DNA of 34,757 nucleotides from assembly GCA_043819345.1 (NCBI GenBank), contig JBDREX010000027.1:1-34757 (forward strand), in the 5' to 3' direction. Below are positions 6,450 to 14,042 of the stretch, piece by piece; positions within the stretch are counted from its first letter, which is position 1; the number at the start of each line of letters is the position of its first letter. Source of the DNA: CAYRDK01 sp043819345. Lineage in GTDB: Bacteria > Omnitrophota > Gorgyraeia > Velamenicoccales > Velamenicoccaceae. The notes beneath the pieces are model-generated. The model was given only the letters and a program-made list of their open reading frames with translations, had not been told where the DNA came from and did not search any database. A program made the translations under genes and the position numbers.

Positions 6450-7034
6450 ATGGCTAAAAGACAAACTAAGAAAGAAGAAAAGAACAAAGAGGAAGGGTTG
6501 GATTTTGATTTTGGGATAGGTAAATTAAGCTTAGGAGGGTTGTTTAAAGGTATTGAAAAGTTAGTTGATGTTGCAGCAGAGCTATCCGCCAAAGGCGAGA
6601 TTTCGCCGCAAAGCGGTGGAAAAGAAGCAGGCGGCGAGATTAAGAAAGAAGGCGAAATAGATCTTAGCCATCTTAAAGAGGGCATGAAGGGAATTTTTGG
6701 GTTTTCCATAAAGACAGCCAGCGGCGGCAGGCCTATCGTTGAACCTTTTGGTAATATCAAGAAGACTCCTAAAGGGCCCAAGGTTGAAGAGGAAAGAGAG
6801 CCGATTACTGATCTCTTTGATGAGAAAGATGAAATAAGAGTATATGCCGAAATGCCGGGCGTAAGTCAAGAGGATATAAAATTAGATTTAAAAGAAGACA
6901 TCCTGGATATTTCAGTCCAGAGTGGCGATAGGAAATATCATAAAGAGATTTTACTTCCGGTAAAGACACTAGCAGAAAATTTGAGCTCATCCTATAAAAA
7001 TGGGATATTAGAAGTTAAGATAAAGAAATGGTAG
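6450..7034 (+). CDS. gvpH: Hsp20-domain gas vesicle protein, GvpH type
   Basis: This 194-residue protein has a low-complexity charged N-terminus, a gas-vesicle-specific middle (LSLGGLFKGIEKLVDVAAEL, then GFSIKTASGGRPIVEPFGNI) and a C-terminal alpha-crystallin domain. That domain starts at EPITDLFDEKDEIRVYAEMP, includes GVSQEDIKLDL and ends with the typical NGILEVKIKKW. This order is that of the Hsp20-like GvpH proteins, which act as small heat-shock chaperones in the halophilic archaeal systems. ATG 6450, preceded by aaggag, is preferred to an upstream TTG at 6411 without a ribosome site. It sits four bases before the ArsA-type ATPase gene, so the two are likely co-translated. Confidence 0.88.
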   Translation: MAKRQTKKEEKNKEEGLDFDFGIGKLSLGGLFKGIEKLVDVAAELSAKGEISPQSGGKEAGGEIKKEGEIDLSHLKEGMKGIFGFSIKTASGGRPIVEPFGNIKKTPKGPKVEEEREPITDLFDEKDEIRVYAEMPGVSQEDIKLDLKEDILDISVQSGDRKYHKEILLPVKTLAENLSSSYKNGILEVKIKKW

Positions 7035-7038
7035 ATAG

Positions 7039-8034
7039 ATGGCATTAACCGGCTTAAAAGAGAACGCGTTAAAATTGATTTTATTTGGTGGCAAAGGCGG
7101 TGTCGGAAAGACAACCTGTGCTTCAAGCACAAGTCTTTATTTGAGCTCTCAGGGGTTTAAAACGCTTCTTATTTCTACGGACCCCGCGCATTCGCTCTCT
7201 GACAGCTTAGGCCAGGAAATTGGCAGCGATATAAAAGAAGTAAAGGGTGTCCAAAACCTCAGCGCGTTGGAGATAAACGCGGAGAAATCTCTTTCTAAAT
7301 TTAAAATAAAATACGAAACCCAGATCAAGAAAATCCTGGATACTTCTACTTATTTAGATCAGGAGGATATTGATTCTATCTTCAGCCTACCTATTCCCGG
7401 CATTGATGAAGTAATGGGATTTAAAACTATAGTTGATTTAATAGAACAGGCGCGGTTTGAAAAATACATAGTAGATACCGCGCCTACCGGACATGCTCTT
7501 CGGCTTTTAACCTTGCCGGAATTATTAGATGAATGGATTAAGGCCTTAGCTAAAATGCGCTGGAAATATAGGTATATGGTAGAGAGCTTTTCCGGGAAAT
7601 ATAATCTGGATGAAGGTGATGATTTTTTGGTGGAAATGAAGAAGACGGTAAAGAAAATAGAAGGATTGCTTAAGGACCAAAATAAGTGTGAGTTTATCGC
7701 GGTAACGATCCCTGAAGATATGGCGATTTTAGAAACGGAAAGGCTGATAAACAATTTAAATAAATATGGTATAAAAGTCAGGCAATTGGCGGTGAACAAT
7801 GTTTTGGGCCCGGGCGCAGGGAATGCCCATTCTTTAGGATTAGAATTCCTGCCTGCCGGGCAGGCAGGAAGAGATTGTGAATTTTGCCGGGAAAGAAGCA
7901 AGGCACAGGAAGAATATATAGAACAAATAAGAAGGAAATTCAGCTGTTTAAAAACTACAATTATACCTTTGCGGCCGCGGGAAGTTAAAGGTATTGAGCC
8001 GTTAAATAAATTTATCGGGAGCTTATTCCAATGA
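7039..8034 (+). CDS. ArsA/Get3-family ATPase of the gvp cluster
   Basis: This 331-residue P-loop ATPase has the deviant Walker A GGKGGVGKTT (residues 17-26), switch I DPAHSLSD and switch II DTAPTGH, all diagnostic of ArsA/Get3. A CxxC (CEFC) near residue 280 matches the zinc-binding pair by which Get3-type proteins dimerise. Get3 shields hydrophobic transmembrane segments, so a role in carrying hydrophobic shell proteins is plausible; arsenite transport is unlikely because no arsB or arsR is nearby. Residues LPAGQAG just before CEFC are encoded by a palindrome at 7846-7870 inserted without breaking the frame. The stop overlaps the next start (ATGA). Confidence 0.88.
   Translation: MALTGLKENALKLILFGGKGGVGKTTCASSTSLYLSSQGFKTLLISTDPAHSLSDSLGQEIGSDIKEVKGVQNLSALEINAEKSLSKFKIKYETQIKKILDTSTYLDQEDIDSIFSLPIPGIDEVMGFKTIVDLIEQARFEKYIVDTAPTGHALRLLTLPELLDEWIKALAKMRWKYRYMVESFSGKYNLDEGDDFLVEMKKTVKKIEGLLKDQNKCEFIAVTIPEDMAILETERLINNLNKYGIKVRQLAVNNVLGPGAGNAHSLGLEFLPAGQAGRDCEFCRERSKAQEEYIEQIRRKFSCLKTTIIPLRPREVKGIEPLNKFIGSLFQ
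7846..7870. repeat. In-frame 25-base perfect palindrome (LPAGQAG insertion)
   Basis: TTCCTGCCTGCC-G-GGCAGGCAGGAA is a perfect palindrome inside the ArsA-type gene. It encodes FLPAGQAG between GLE and RDCEFC, a place where ArsA/Get3 relatives lead straight to the CxxC. The same peptide appears in a GvpF/L gene at 14287. Confidence 0.8.
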
Positions 8035-10235
8035 CCCTGAAGAAAGACGATAAAACTCTAATCCTAAAGGATAAGCCTGACCCATACCTATTAGGGAAGG
8101 GCCTAATATTAAAAGTTAAAGAGTCTTCGCCTAAGGATGTAGGCAGGGCGATTGCCAGAATCGATCCGGAAGATATGAAGGAGCTTGGATTGGACGTAGG
8201 CGATATCATAGAAATTAATGGCAAGAGAAAGACAGCGGCGAAGGTAATGCCCTGTTATGCCGAAGACAGGGGTAAAAAGATTATACAGATAGACGGCATA
8301 TCGAGAGAAAACGTTTCAATTGGGTTGGATGAAAAAGTAAAGATCAATAAAGTCAGTTCCAAGCCCGCAAATAAGATTACTCTTTCGCCCCTGACAATGT
8401 CCAGTTTTCTCCAAAGAGATAGTGATGCTAAATATTTAGGATCTCTGATAGAGGGGCTTCCTGTAATTGCGGGTGACAGGGTCAGGGCTACGTTTTTCGG
8501 GTCAAGGTCAAGTGATTTTAAGGTGGTAGACACCATTCCTGACGGCGTGGTATTGATAAATGCCGCTACTTTAATAAGGATGGAGATTAAGAAACATGGA
8601 GAGGAGAAAGCAGCTACGGTCTCCTATGAGGATATTGGCGGGTTGGGGACGCAAATTCAAAGAATCAGGGAAATGATAGAGCTTCCCTTAAGATATCCAC
8701 AGGTGTTTGAAAGGCTGGGGATAGGCGCGCCTAAGGGTGTCCTGCTTTATGGGCCCCCGGGAACCGGCAAGACTTTAATTGCCCGCGCTGTTGCTAACGA
8801 AACAGATGCTTATTTTACTCATATATCAGGCCCTGAGATTATGGGTAAGTTTTATGGAGAGAGTGAAGCTCGTTTAAGAAGTGTTTTTGAAGATGCCAAG
8901 GCTCACGCGCCGGCAATTATTTTTATTGATGAGATAGACGCTATCGCGCCTAAACGGGAGGATATGGGTGGAGAAAAGCAGGTAGAGAGGCGCGTAGTAG
9001 CTCAACTTCTGGCTTTATTAGATGGCTTAGAGTCTCGTGGCCAGGTTATTGTTATCGGAGCTACAAATATTCCCAATACTTTAGATCCGGCATTAAGAAG
9101 GCCCGGCAGATTTGATAGAGAAATATCCATTCCCATTCCGGATAAATTCGGGAGATTAGAGACATTGGAGATTCATACCCTGGGTATGCCTTTAGCTAAG
9201 GATGTCAGTTTAGAAAAATTAGCCGAGATTACTCATGGATTTGTAGGCGCGGATTTAGAAGCCCTGGCAAGAGAAGCGGCAATGTCAGCCTTACGTAAGA
9301 TTTTGCCTAAGATCGACTTTGAAATGGCTGATATACCTTATGAAACCTTAATGAAGATGGAAGTTAACGCGGATAATTTTTTAGAAGCTATGAAAGAGGT
9401 TGAGCCTTCAGCCATACGGGAGTTTTTTGTGGAGGTGCCGGATGTCCAGTGGGATGATGTAGGCGGATTAGAGAATATCAAGGAGGAACTGAAAGAGGCA
9501 GTAGAATGGCCGCTTAAGTATTCGGATATTTTTAAGCAGGCAAATACCAATCCGCCGAAAGGAATACTTCTTTATGGGGGTCCAGGCACAGGAAAGACTT
9601 TGTTGGCTAAGGCTGTGGCGAGCCAGACAGGGGTAAATTTTATTTCAGTTAAAGGGTCAAGCCTGATTTCAAAATTTGTCGGAGAAAGCGAAAGGGCTAT
9701 CCGCGATGTATTTAAGACCGCCAAACAGGCGGCACCTACGATTCTATTTTTTGACGAGATTGACGCGTTAGTACCCAAGAGGGGTTCTGTCAGTACAGAT
9801 AGCCATGTTGGTGAACGAGTCATGGCTCAGTTTTTGGCTGAGATGGATGGGATTGAAGAACTTAAAGGCGTGGTTGTCTTGGCCGCGACTAACAGAATAG
9901 ATTTGATTGATCCTGCTATTTTGCGAAGTGGCCGTTTTGACCTTTTATTAGAATTAGCCGCGCCGGATGAAAAAACACGAGAAGAGATATTGAAGATACA
10001 TACTAAGAATAAGCCAAAGGCCAAAGATGTTGATTTAAAAGATTTGGCTAAAAGGCTTGAGGGCAAAGTTGGTTCTGATATTGAGTTTATAGCTCGTAAG
10101 GCCGCTACGCTTGCGATAAGGGAATATATTAATCAGAGAACAGAAAACAGAGCGCAGAAGACAGATATCAAGATTTCAAAGAAGCATTTTGAGGAAGCGA
10201 TTAAGGTATCAAAAGAACAAAACATAAGAGCTTAA
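8031..10235 (+). CDS. Cdc48/VCP-type double AAA+ ATPase
   Basis: This 734-residue protein has a Cdc48-like N-domain (about 1-190: double-psi barrel segment LILKVKESSPKDVGRAIARI and DMKELGLDVGDIIEINGKRK) and two AAA+ domains. D1 has Walker A GPPGTGKT near residue 241, Walker B IIFIDEID and sensor ATNIPNTLDPALRRPGRFDR. D2 has Walker A GGPGTGKT near 516 (Gly in place of the usual second-position Pro), Walker B ILFFDEID and ATNRIDLIDPAILRSGRFD. The family unfolds or extracts proteins from complexes. It overlaps the ArsA-type gene by four bases, so the two are translationally coupled. In this cluster it probably remodels gas vesicle proteins (inference). The C-terminal 30 residues are polar and variable. 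Confidence 0.93.
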   Translation: MTLKKDDKTLILKDKPDPYLLGKGLILKVKESSPKDVGRAIARIDPEDMKELGLDVGDIIEINGKRKTAAKVMPCYAEDRGKKIIQIDGISRENVSIGLDEKVKINKVSSKPANKITLSPLTMSSFLQRDSDAKYLGSLIEGLPVIAGDRVRATFFGSRSSDFKVVDTIPDGVVLINAATLIRMEIKKHGEEKAATVSYEDIGGLGTQIQRIREMIELPLRYPQVFERLGIGAPKGVLLYGPPGTGKTLIARAVANETDAYFTHISGPEIMGKFYGESEARLRSVFEDAKAHAPAIIFIDEIDAIAPKREDMGGEKQVERRVVAQLLALLDGLESRGQVIVIGATNIPNTLDPALRRPGRFDREISIPIPDKFGRLETLEIHTLGMPLAKDVSLEKLAEITHGFVGADLEALAREAAMSALRKILPKIDFEMADIPYETLMKMEVNADNFLEAMKEVEPSAIREFFVEVPDVQWDDVGGLENIKEELKEAVEWPLKYSDIFKQANTNPPKGILLYGGPGTGKTLLAKAVASQTGVNFISVKGSSLISKFVGESERAIRDVFKTAKQAAPTILFFDEIDALVPKRGSVSTDSHVGERVMAQFLAEMDGIEELKGVVVLAATNRIDLIDPAILRSGRFDLLLELAAPDEKTREEILKIHTKNKPKAKDVDLKDLAKRLEGKVGSDIEFIARKAATLAIREYINQRTENRAQKTDIKISKKHFEEAIKVSKEQNIRA

Positions 10236-10249
10236 AAGGAGGCTGAAAG

Positions 10250-10345
10250 ATGCTTAAATTCATTAAGGGAATAATTAAGGGTATCAAGAAGTTTTTTAAA
10301 GGTATATTTTCCGCCTTAATTAAAGGTGGAAAGAAAAAAACATAG
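10250..10345 (+). CDS. 31-residue cationic amphipathic peptide
   Basis: A very strong ribosome site (aaaggagg, 10235-10242) lies seven bases before ATG 10250, which opens a 31-codon gene ending at TAG 10343-10345. The peptide starts MLKFIKGIIKGIKKFFKGIF and ends with a triple lysine and Thr. It has ten lysines and no acidic residue, with lysines at 3, 6, 10, 13, 14 and 17, the i+3/i+4 spacing of a helix with one charged and one hydrophobic face. This is the design of membrane-binding or antimicrobial peptides, or of a small membrane anchor. It directly follows the Cdc48-type gene and precedes the GvpF/L-J gene. I know no family for it. That it is translated is inferred from the ribosome site and codon-clean frame. 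Confidence 0.65.
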   Translation: MLKFIKGIIKGIKKFFKGIFSALIKGGKKKT

Positions 10346-10367
10346 CCTACAGCGCGAAAATAATAAG

Positions 10368-10422
10368 TTATCCGTTTTATTCAAAGGATAATTTTCAAGA
10401 CGCTAATTTTTTATATTTAGCG
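10368..10422. other. Weak hairpins before the GvpF/L-J gene
   Basis: TTATCC (10368-10373) pairs with GGATAA (10386-10391) followed by tttt, and CGCTAA (10401-10406) pairs with TTAGCG (10417-10422). The stems are only six base pairs, so they may act as a weak terminator or attenuator after the peptide gene, or may be chance. No clear promoter was seen. Confidence 0.3.
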
Positions 10423-10459
10423 AGGATAAGTTTTTTTACATGTTTTCAGGAAGGAAATT

Positions 10460-11560
10460 ATGCCTACAGGAAAATATATTTACGGAATTATTAATTGTAA
10501 TACCCATGATTTCGTCGGTCCCTACGGAATATCTGTCTGTAAAGAAGTTCACCCCGTTACAAATAGCATAGGAGCTATCCAGGATAGCAAAATTTGTAAC
10601 GGGGTTCATTTAATTCCTTATCAGGGCATAGCGGCGGTAGTAGTTGATTCTGAGATAGTAGATTATACCCATATGTTTAAAGACGCTCTGGCCAGGGGTT
10701 TGGTTATGCATCAAAAGATTATTGAACGGATCATGGAAGCAGGATATTCAATTATTCCTATGAGGTTAGGGACGTTCGCGGTGGATGAAGCGGAGGTAGA
10801 AGATATTTTAAGAAAAGGGCATGCCCTTATAAAGGAAATAATACAAAAAACAAGTGATAAAATAGAGATTGATATAGTTTCTGTCTGGAGCGATTTTGTT
10901 TCAACAATTAAAGAAACTGGTGAAGAAAAAGAGATTAAAGATTATAAAGAGAAGCTCTTGAGTAATCCTAAGGGGATAACTGTTGATGACCAGATGAAGA
11001 TAGGGTTTATGTTTAAGAAGGCTTTAAATGAAAAAAGAGAGAAATACGCCCTTAAGATACAAGACGCCCTAAAGAGTGCCAGCATAGATTACAAACAGCA
11101 CGAACTTATGGATGACAAGATGGTGGTGAATCTCGCTTTTTTGATAGATAAAGCGGATCTCAAAGAATTTTACGCGAAGATTGAAGATCTAAATATTGAA
11201 TTTGCTGAAAAACTGAACTTTAGATGCGTTGGGCCATTACCTGCTTATAGTTTTTTTACGCTTGAAATAAAAAAAATACAGTTTAATGAAGTGGATTGGG
11301 CAAGGAAAAAACTGGGAATTTTAAATGATCTTGTTGTTAAGGACGAGATTAAAAAAGCGTTTCATAGGCAAGTTTTTATTTCTCATCCTGATAGGAATCC
11401 AGATAAGCCGGGAATAGAAAAAGAATATGATGAAATAACGAGGTCTTATAATATTCTTCTTGATTATGCTCAAGCTTGCGAAGATGGCGGCCAGGGAAAC
11501 ATAATCTTTAACGAAAATGAATTTCAGAAGAATACGATATTGGTTAAAGTAAGAGCCTAA
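10460..11560 (+). CDS. GvpF/L gas vesicle protein fused to a C-terminal J domain
   Basis: This 366-residue protein starts MPTGKYIYGIINC, a GvpF/L opening, and continues with the family signatures MHQKIIERIMEAGYSIIPMR, MVVNLAFLIDK and GPLPAYSFFTLEI. After about residue 275 a J domain follows: WARKKLGILNDL, DEIKKAFHRQVFISHPDRNP and EYDEITRSYNILLDY. The HPD tripeptide that activates Hsp70 is intact (H309-P310-D311). GvpF/L proteins join the first assembly complex with GvpA/J. The fusion implies local recruitment of DnaK; no dnaK is in the window. Residues VHPVTNSIGAIQDSKICNGV are encoded by a palindromic element (10551-10605) inserted in frame, and are missing in the other four paralogues. The start has aaggaaggaa-type ribosome bases. 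Confidence 0.9.
   Translation: MPTGKYIYGIINCNTHDFVGPYGISVCKEVHPVTNSIGAIQDSKICNGVHLIPYQGIAAVVVDSEIVDYTHMFKDALARGLVMHQKIIERIMEAGYSIIPMRLGTFAVDEAEVEDILRKGHALIKEIIQKTSDKIEIDIVSVWSDFVSTIKETGEEKEIKDYKEKLLSNPKGITVDDQMKIGFMFKKALNEKREKYALKIQDALKSASIDYKQHELMDDKMVVNLAFLIDKADLKEFYAKIEDLNIEFAEKLNFRCVGPLPAYSFFTLEIKKIQFNEVDWARKKLGILNDLVVKDEIKKAFHRQVFISHPDRNPDKPGIEKEYDEITRSYNILLDYAQACEDGGQGNIIFNENEFQKNTILVKVRA
10551..10605. repeat. CCCCGTTA palindromic element, 55 bases, in frame
   Basis: Perfect 14-base inverted repeats ACCCCGTTACAAAT (10551-10564) and ATTTGTAACGGGGT (10592-10605) enclose an inner CTATCC/GGATAG hairpin. TTCA occurs directly before and after the CCCC...GGGG core (10548-10551 and 10605-10608), 57 bases apart, so the net insertion is 19 codons. 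An element of the same size, with TAAA on both sides, is at 20690. Confidence 0.85.
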
Positions 11561-11635
11561 TGGTTCGGCTACGCATTTCGACATGCTCACTGTCCTTTAA
11601 GCTACGTGTGGTGAGCGTGGCCGAACCAAGTCGAA
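11561..11635. repeat. GGTTCGGC palindromic intergenic element
   Basis: The whole gap between two GvpF/L genes is a nested inverted repeat. TGGTTCGGC (11561-11569) pairs with GCCGAACCA (11620-11628), and TTCGAC (11577-11582) matches GTCGAA (11630-11635). It starts immediately after the stop codon, so it could fold in the mRNA between the two genes. Confidence 0.65.
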
Positions 11636-11642
11636 GGATAAT

Positions 11643-12413
11643 ATGAAAAAGGAAGGCAAGTATATCTATTGCGTAATTGGAGCCAAACAGGAAAGAAATT
11701 TTGGGCCCATTGGGATAGGCGGCAGGGGCGATGAGGTCTTAACTATCAGTTATGAAGATTTGAGCATGGTTGTAAGTAACTCTCCGATGGGAAAATTAGA
11801 AGTTAACCGGCAGAATTTGTTAGTTCATGAAAAAGTAATTGAAGAAGTGATGAAAGAATTTGACAGCGTGCTTCCGGTAAGATTCGGAACAATCGCTTCT
11901 GGCGCCGATGAAATAAGGAATCTTTTAGACAGAAGGTGCAGAGAATTTAAGACCGCGTTAAGAGATATGGATCATAAAATAGAGCTGGGAGTTAAAGGGA
12001 TATGGAAGAATATGGGTATTGTTTTCAAAGAAATCGTAGAGGAAAACAAGGATGTTAAAGAGTTGAAAGAAAAGCTTCAAAATGATAAGAGTAAAAAAAA
12101 TATCCACGCGAAAATGGAAGTAGGCAAAATGGTCGCGCGGGCGTTAGAGAAGAAAAAAGAAAAAGAAGCGGAAAAAATTATAGATAGCTTAAGAAGAACA
12201 GCCGTTAATTATAAGCTCAACAAGACGATGGGCGATGACATGTTCATCAATGCCGCTTTTCTGGTGGATAAGGGCAGGGAAAAAGAATTCGATAATATTA
12301 TGGATGATTTAAGCGAGGAACGCAAAGAAAGGGTAAAGTTTATGTATGCCGGCCCTTTACCAGCCTATAACTTTGTCAATATCGCTATTTATCCCGAGGA
12401 ATGGGAGAGGTAA
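11643..12413 (+). CDS. GvpF/L family gas vesicle protein
   Basis: This 256-residue protein is the cleanest GvpF/L copy in the window. It has KYIYCVIGAKQERNFGPIGI, GGRGDEVLTISYEDLSMVVS, the HEKVIEEVMKEFDSVLPVRF core, the coiled-coil middle (KELKEKLQND, MVARALEKKKEKEAEKI), FINAAFLVDKGREKEFD and the terminal GPLPAYNFVNI. GvpF/L proteins bind GvpA-type subunits at nucleation. It is a good reference for spotting insertions in its paralogues, because its GDEVLTISYEDLSMVV and FDSVLPVRFG segments are unbroken. It lies two bases upstream of the next GvpF/L gene. Confidence 0.93.
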   Translation: MKKEGKYIYCVIGAKQERNFGPIGIGGRGDEVLTISYEDLSMVVSNSPMGKLEVNRQNLLVHEKVIEEVMKEFDSVLPVRFGTIASGADEIRNLLDRRCREFKTALRDMDHKIELGVKGIWKNMGIVFKEIVEENKDVKELKEKLQNDKSKKNIHAKMEVGKMVARALEKKKEKEAEKIIDSLRRTAVNYKLNKTMGDDMFINAAFLVDKGREKEFDNIMDDLSEERKERVKFMYAGPLPAYNFVNIAIYPEEWER

Positions 12414-12415
12414 AT

Positions 12416-13297
12416 ATGCTTTCAGAAACAGAATATCAAAATTTAAGAAAAACGTATCATGGTGAGGGTAAATATATTTACTGTATTATTCCAATGCATA
12501 GCTCTGAGCCTCTGAGTTTTGGCCCTATAGGAATAGGAGGAAGAGGGGATGAGTTGTATACAATTTCTTACAAGCCAGAGGGCGGTGGTTTGGCTTCCAA
12601 CAGGACAGAAGAACGTGGTTTGCCTTCCGTTAGGCAAAGCCATAGCCAAAGTCATAAAACAATCGCGGCGGTGGTGAGTAATTCTCCAATTAAAAAATAC
12701 CCCGTTGCCAGAGAAAATGTAATCCCGCATGAGCGCGCCATTGAAGAAGCTATGAAGGCTTATACCATCTTGCCGGTAAGATTTGCCACTATTGCCGAAA
12801 ATGAAGAAAAAGTAAAAATGATATTGGAAAAAAATTATGATAAGTTTTTAGATTTACTGAAAAATATGGAAGGCAAAATTGAGTTGGGATTAAAGGCGAT
12901 ATTTGAAGAAAATGTTTATAGTTATATCCTCGGGAAATACAAAGAGATAAAGGTATTAAAAGAAAAACTTCAGGGGTTGCCTGTGGAGAAGACTCATTAT
13001 CAACGCATGGAAATAGGCAAAATGGTAGAATCCGCTTTAGAAAAAGAGCGGAAGATTTGTAAAGAGGATATTTTAAACGTTTTGTCGCCTTTGGCGATAA
13101 AAACTAAAATAAATAGTTCTTACGGCGAGAGGATGATTATTAACGCCGCTTTTTTGGTGGAAAAAAATAAAGAAGAAGAGTTTGACGGAAAAATTCAGGA
13201 GATATGGGTAAAATATGGCGATAAAGTTAAAATTAAATATGTTGGCATGCTGCCGCCGTTTAATTTTGTTAATCTGGTAATTGATACTTCGATTTAA
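12416..13297 (+). CDS. GvpF/L family gas vesicle protein with an inserted repeat
   Basis: This 293-residue protein from ATG 12416 lies two bases after the previous stop, with gggagagg as ribosome site; a start at 12401 would overlap the upstream gene without need. GvpF/L motifs are KYIYCIIPMHSSEPLSFGPI, GIGGRGDELYTISY, HERAIEEAMKAYTILPVRFA, MIINAAFLVEK and VGMLPPFNFVNLVI. Between ISY and AAVVSNSP there are about 30 extra residues (KPEGGGLASNRTEERGLPSV and following) that the 11643 product does not have. They are encoded by a nested palindrome at 12589-12650. It is co-directional with, and probably coupled to, the 11643 gene. Confidence 0.92.
   Translation: MLSETEYQNLRKTYHGEGKYIYCIIPMHSSEPLSFGPIGIGGRGDELYTISYKPEGGGLASNRTEERGLPSVRQSHSQSHKTIAAVVSNSPIKKYPVARENVIPHERAIEEAMKAYTILPVRFATIAENEEKVKMILEKNYDKFLDLLKNMEGKIELGLKAIFEENVYSYILGKYKEIKVLKEKLQGLPVEKTHYQRMEIGKMVESALEKERKICKEDILNVLSPLAIKTKINSSYGERMIINAAFLVEKNKEEEFDGKIQEIWVKYGDKVKIKYVGMLPPFNFVNLVIDTSI
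12589..12650. repeat. TTTGGCT nested palindrome inside a gvpF/L gene
   Basis: TTTGGCT (12589-12595) pairs with AGCCAAA (12644-12650), and inside it TTTGCC (12619-12624) pairs with GGCAAA (12633-12638). A shorter relative with the same ends (ggtttggctt ... gccaaagtcataaa) is at 15911-15941, at the 3' end of another gvpF/L gene. Confidence 0.65.
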
Positions 13298-13373
13298 CTC
13301 AGTACAAGTACTTCGGTTTTGTTTAGTGTCAATGGTGGGTATAAAGCCAACCATTGAGACAGGAAGGCATCAT

Positions 13374-13607
13374 GTGTTTTTAATTGACGATATACTCCTT
13401 TCACCGGTAAAACTTATCGTTTGGCTTGGAGAAAAGATTGATGATATAGCAGAAAAGGAGTTTTCCGATGAAGGCTTGATAAAAGAGAAACTTATGCAAT
13501 TGCAACTTCGCTTTGAAATGGATGAGATAAGCGAAGAAGAATATGATAGGCAGGAAAAGGAGCTTTTGGAACGCCTGGAGAGCATTAGAAAAGCGAAAGA
13601 AATATAA
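13374..13607 (+). CDS. gvpG: Gas vesicle protein GvpG
   Basis: This 77-residue accessory protein starts at GTG 13374, giving MFLIDDILLSPVKLIVWLGE, the typical GvpG opening (an aliphatic/acidic start, then L-x-P-x-K and a W-x-x-EKI helix). The rest is a charged helix, EISEEEYDRQEKELLERLES. The ribosome site aggaagg lies seven bases upstream and decides this start. A longer reading frame from 13281 overlaps the previous gene and a hairpin-rich gap (AATGGTGGG ... CCAACCATT, about 13331-13355) and is unlikely. GvpG is part of the conserved minimal accessory set and lies next to gvpF/L genes in most clusters. Confidence 0.9.
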   Translation: MFLIDDILLSPVKLIVWLGEKIDDIAEKEFSDEGLIKEKLMQLQLRFEMDEISEEEYDRQEKELLERLESIRKAKEI

Positions 13608-13702
13608 GATTTTTTAACAAAACGCCTATGATTTTTTTTGTTGTATTGTTTTATGGCGTTTCAGAATCAAATTTGTTTCGCAAATTTGAGAGGGGTGTAA
13701 AT

Positions 13703-13951
13703 ATGGCTAATATAACGCAAGTTGGAAAAGCGGCAAGTGAATTTTTAAAAGCTACACTTAAGGTAAAAGACGCAAAGGTTGTTAAAGCAATCAAGTCCGC
13801 TGAAGGGTGGGAAGCCGAGGTGGAGGTTTACGAAGAAAGTTCTTTTATAAAAGCTCTTGGGCTAAACACCAGAGTGCAGGATAGGAACTTTTATGAGGTT
13901 AAATTGAATGATAGCCTTGAAATTGAATCTTATGGGCGCAGGGGAGAGTAG
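13703..13951 (+). CDS. gvpO: Gas vesicle protein GvpO
   Basis: This 82-residue protein has the GvpO alpha/beta fold signature. A helix (ITQVGKAASEFLKATLKVKD) is followed by AKVVKAIKSAEGWEAEVEVY and a strand-rich end in which DRNFYEVKLNDSLEIESYGR is the characteristic 'Y.V.ld..GEl.sY.R' motif. ATG 13703 is chosen because aggggtg lies before it and because the 25 codons upstream in the same frame are hydrophobic, repeat-like sequence. GvpO is an essential small accessory protein in archaeal and actinobacterial systems. Confidence 0.9.
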   Translation: MANITQVGKAASEFLKATLKVKDAKVVKAIKSAEGWEAEVEVYEESSFIKALGLNTRVQDRNFYEVKLNDSLEIESYGRRGE

Positions 13952-14042
13952 AGTAAATCAGCTGAAGGGCTTTTGTTGTGAGATTTTTCGTCGAAACCGC
14001 GTTTTTCGCCCAGAATGACTGTAAGGTACGATAGCTAAGATA

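Noticed and set aside
7359..7901. 180-residue minus-strand frame inside the ArsA-type gene
   Set aside because: It is antisense to strongly conserved P-loop ATPase codons and has no family likeness.
7039..8034. Arsenite efflux role for the ArsA-type ATPase
   Set aside because: No arsB, arsD or arsR is near, and the gene is embedded between gvpH and the Cdc48-type gene; a Get3-like role in the gvp cluster fits better.
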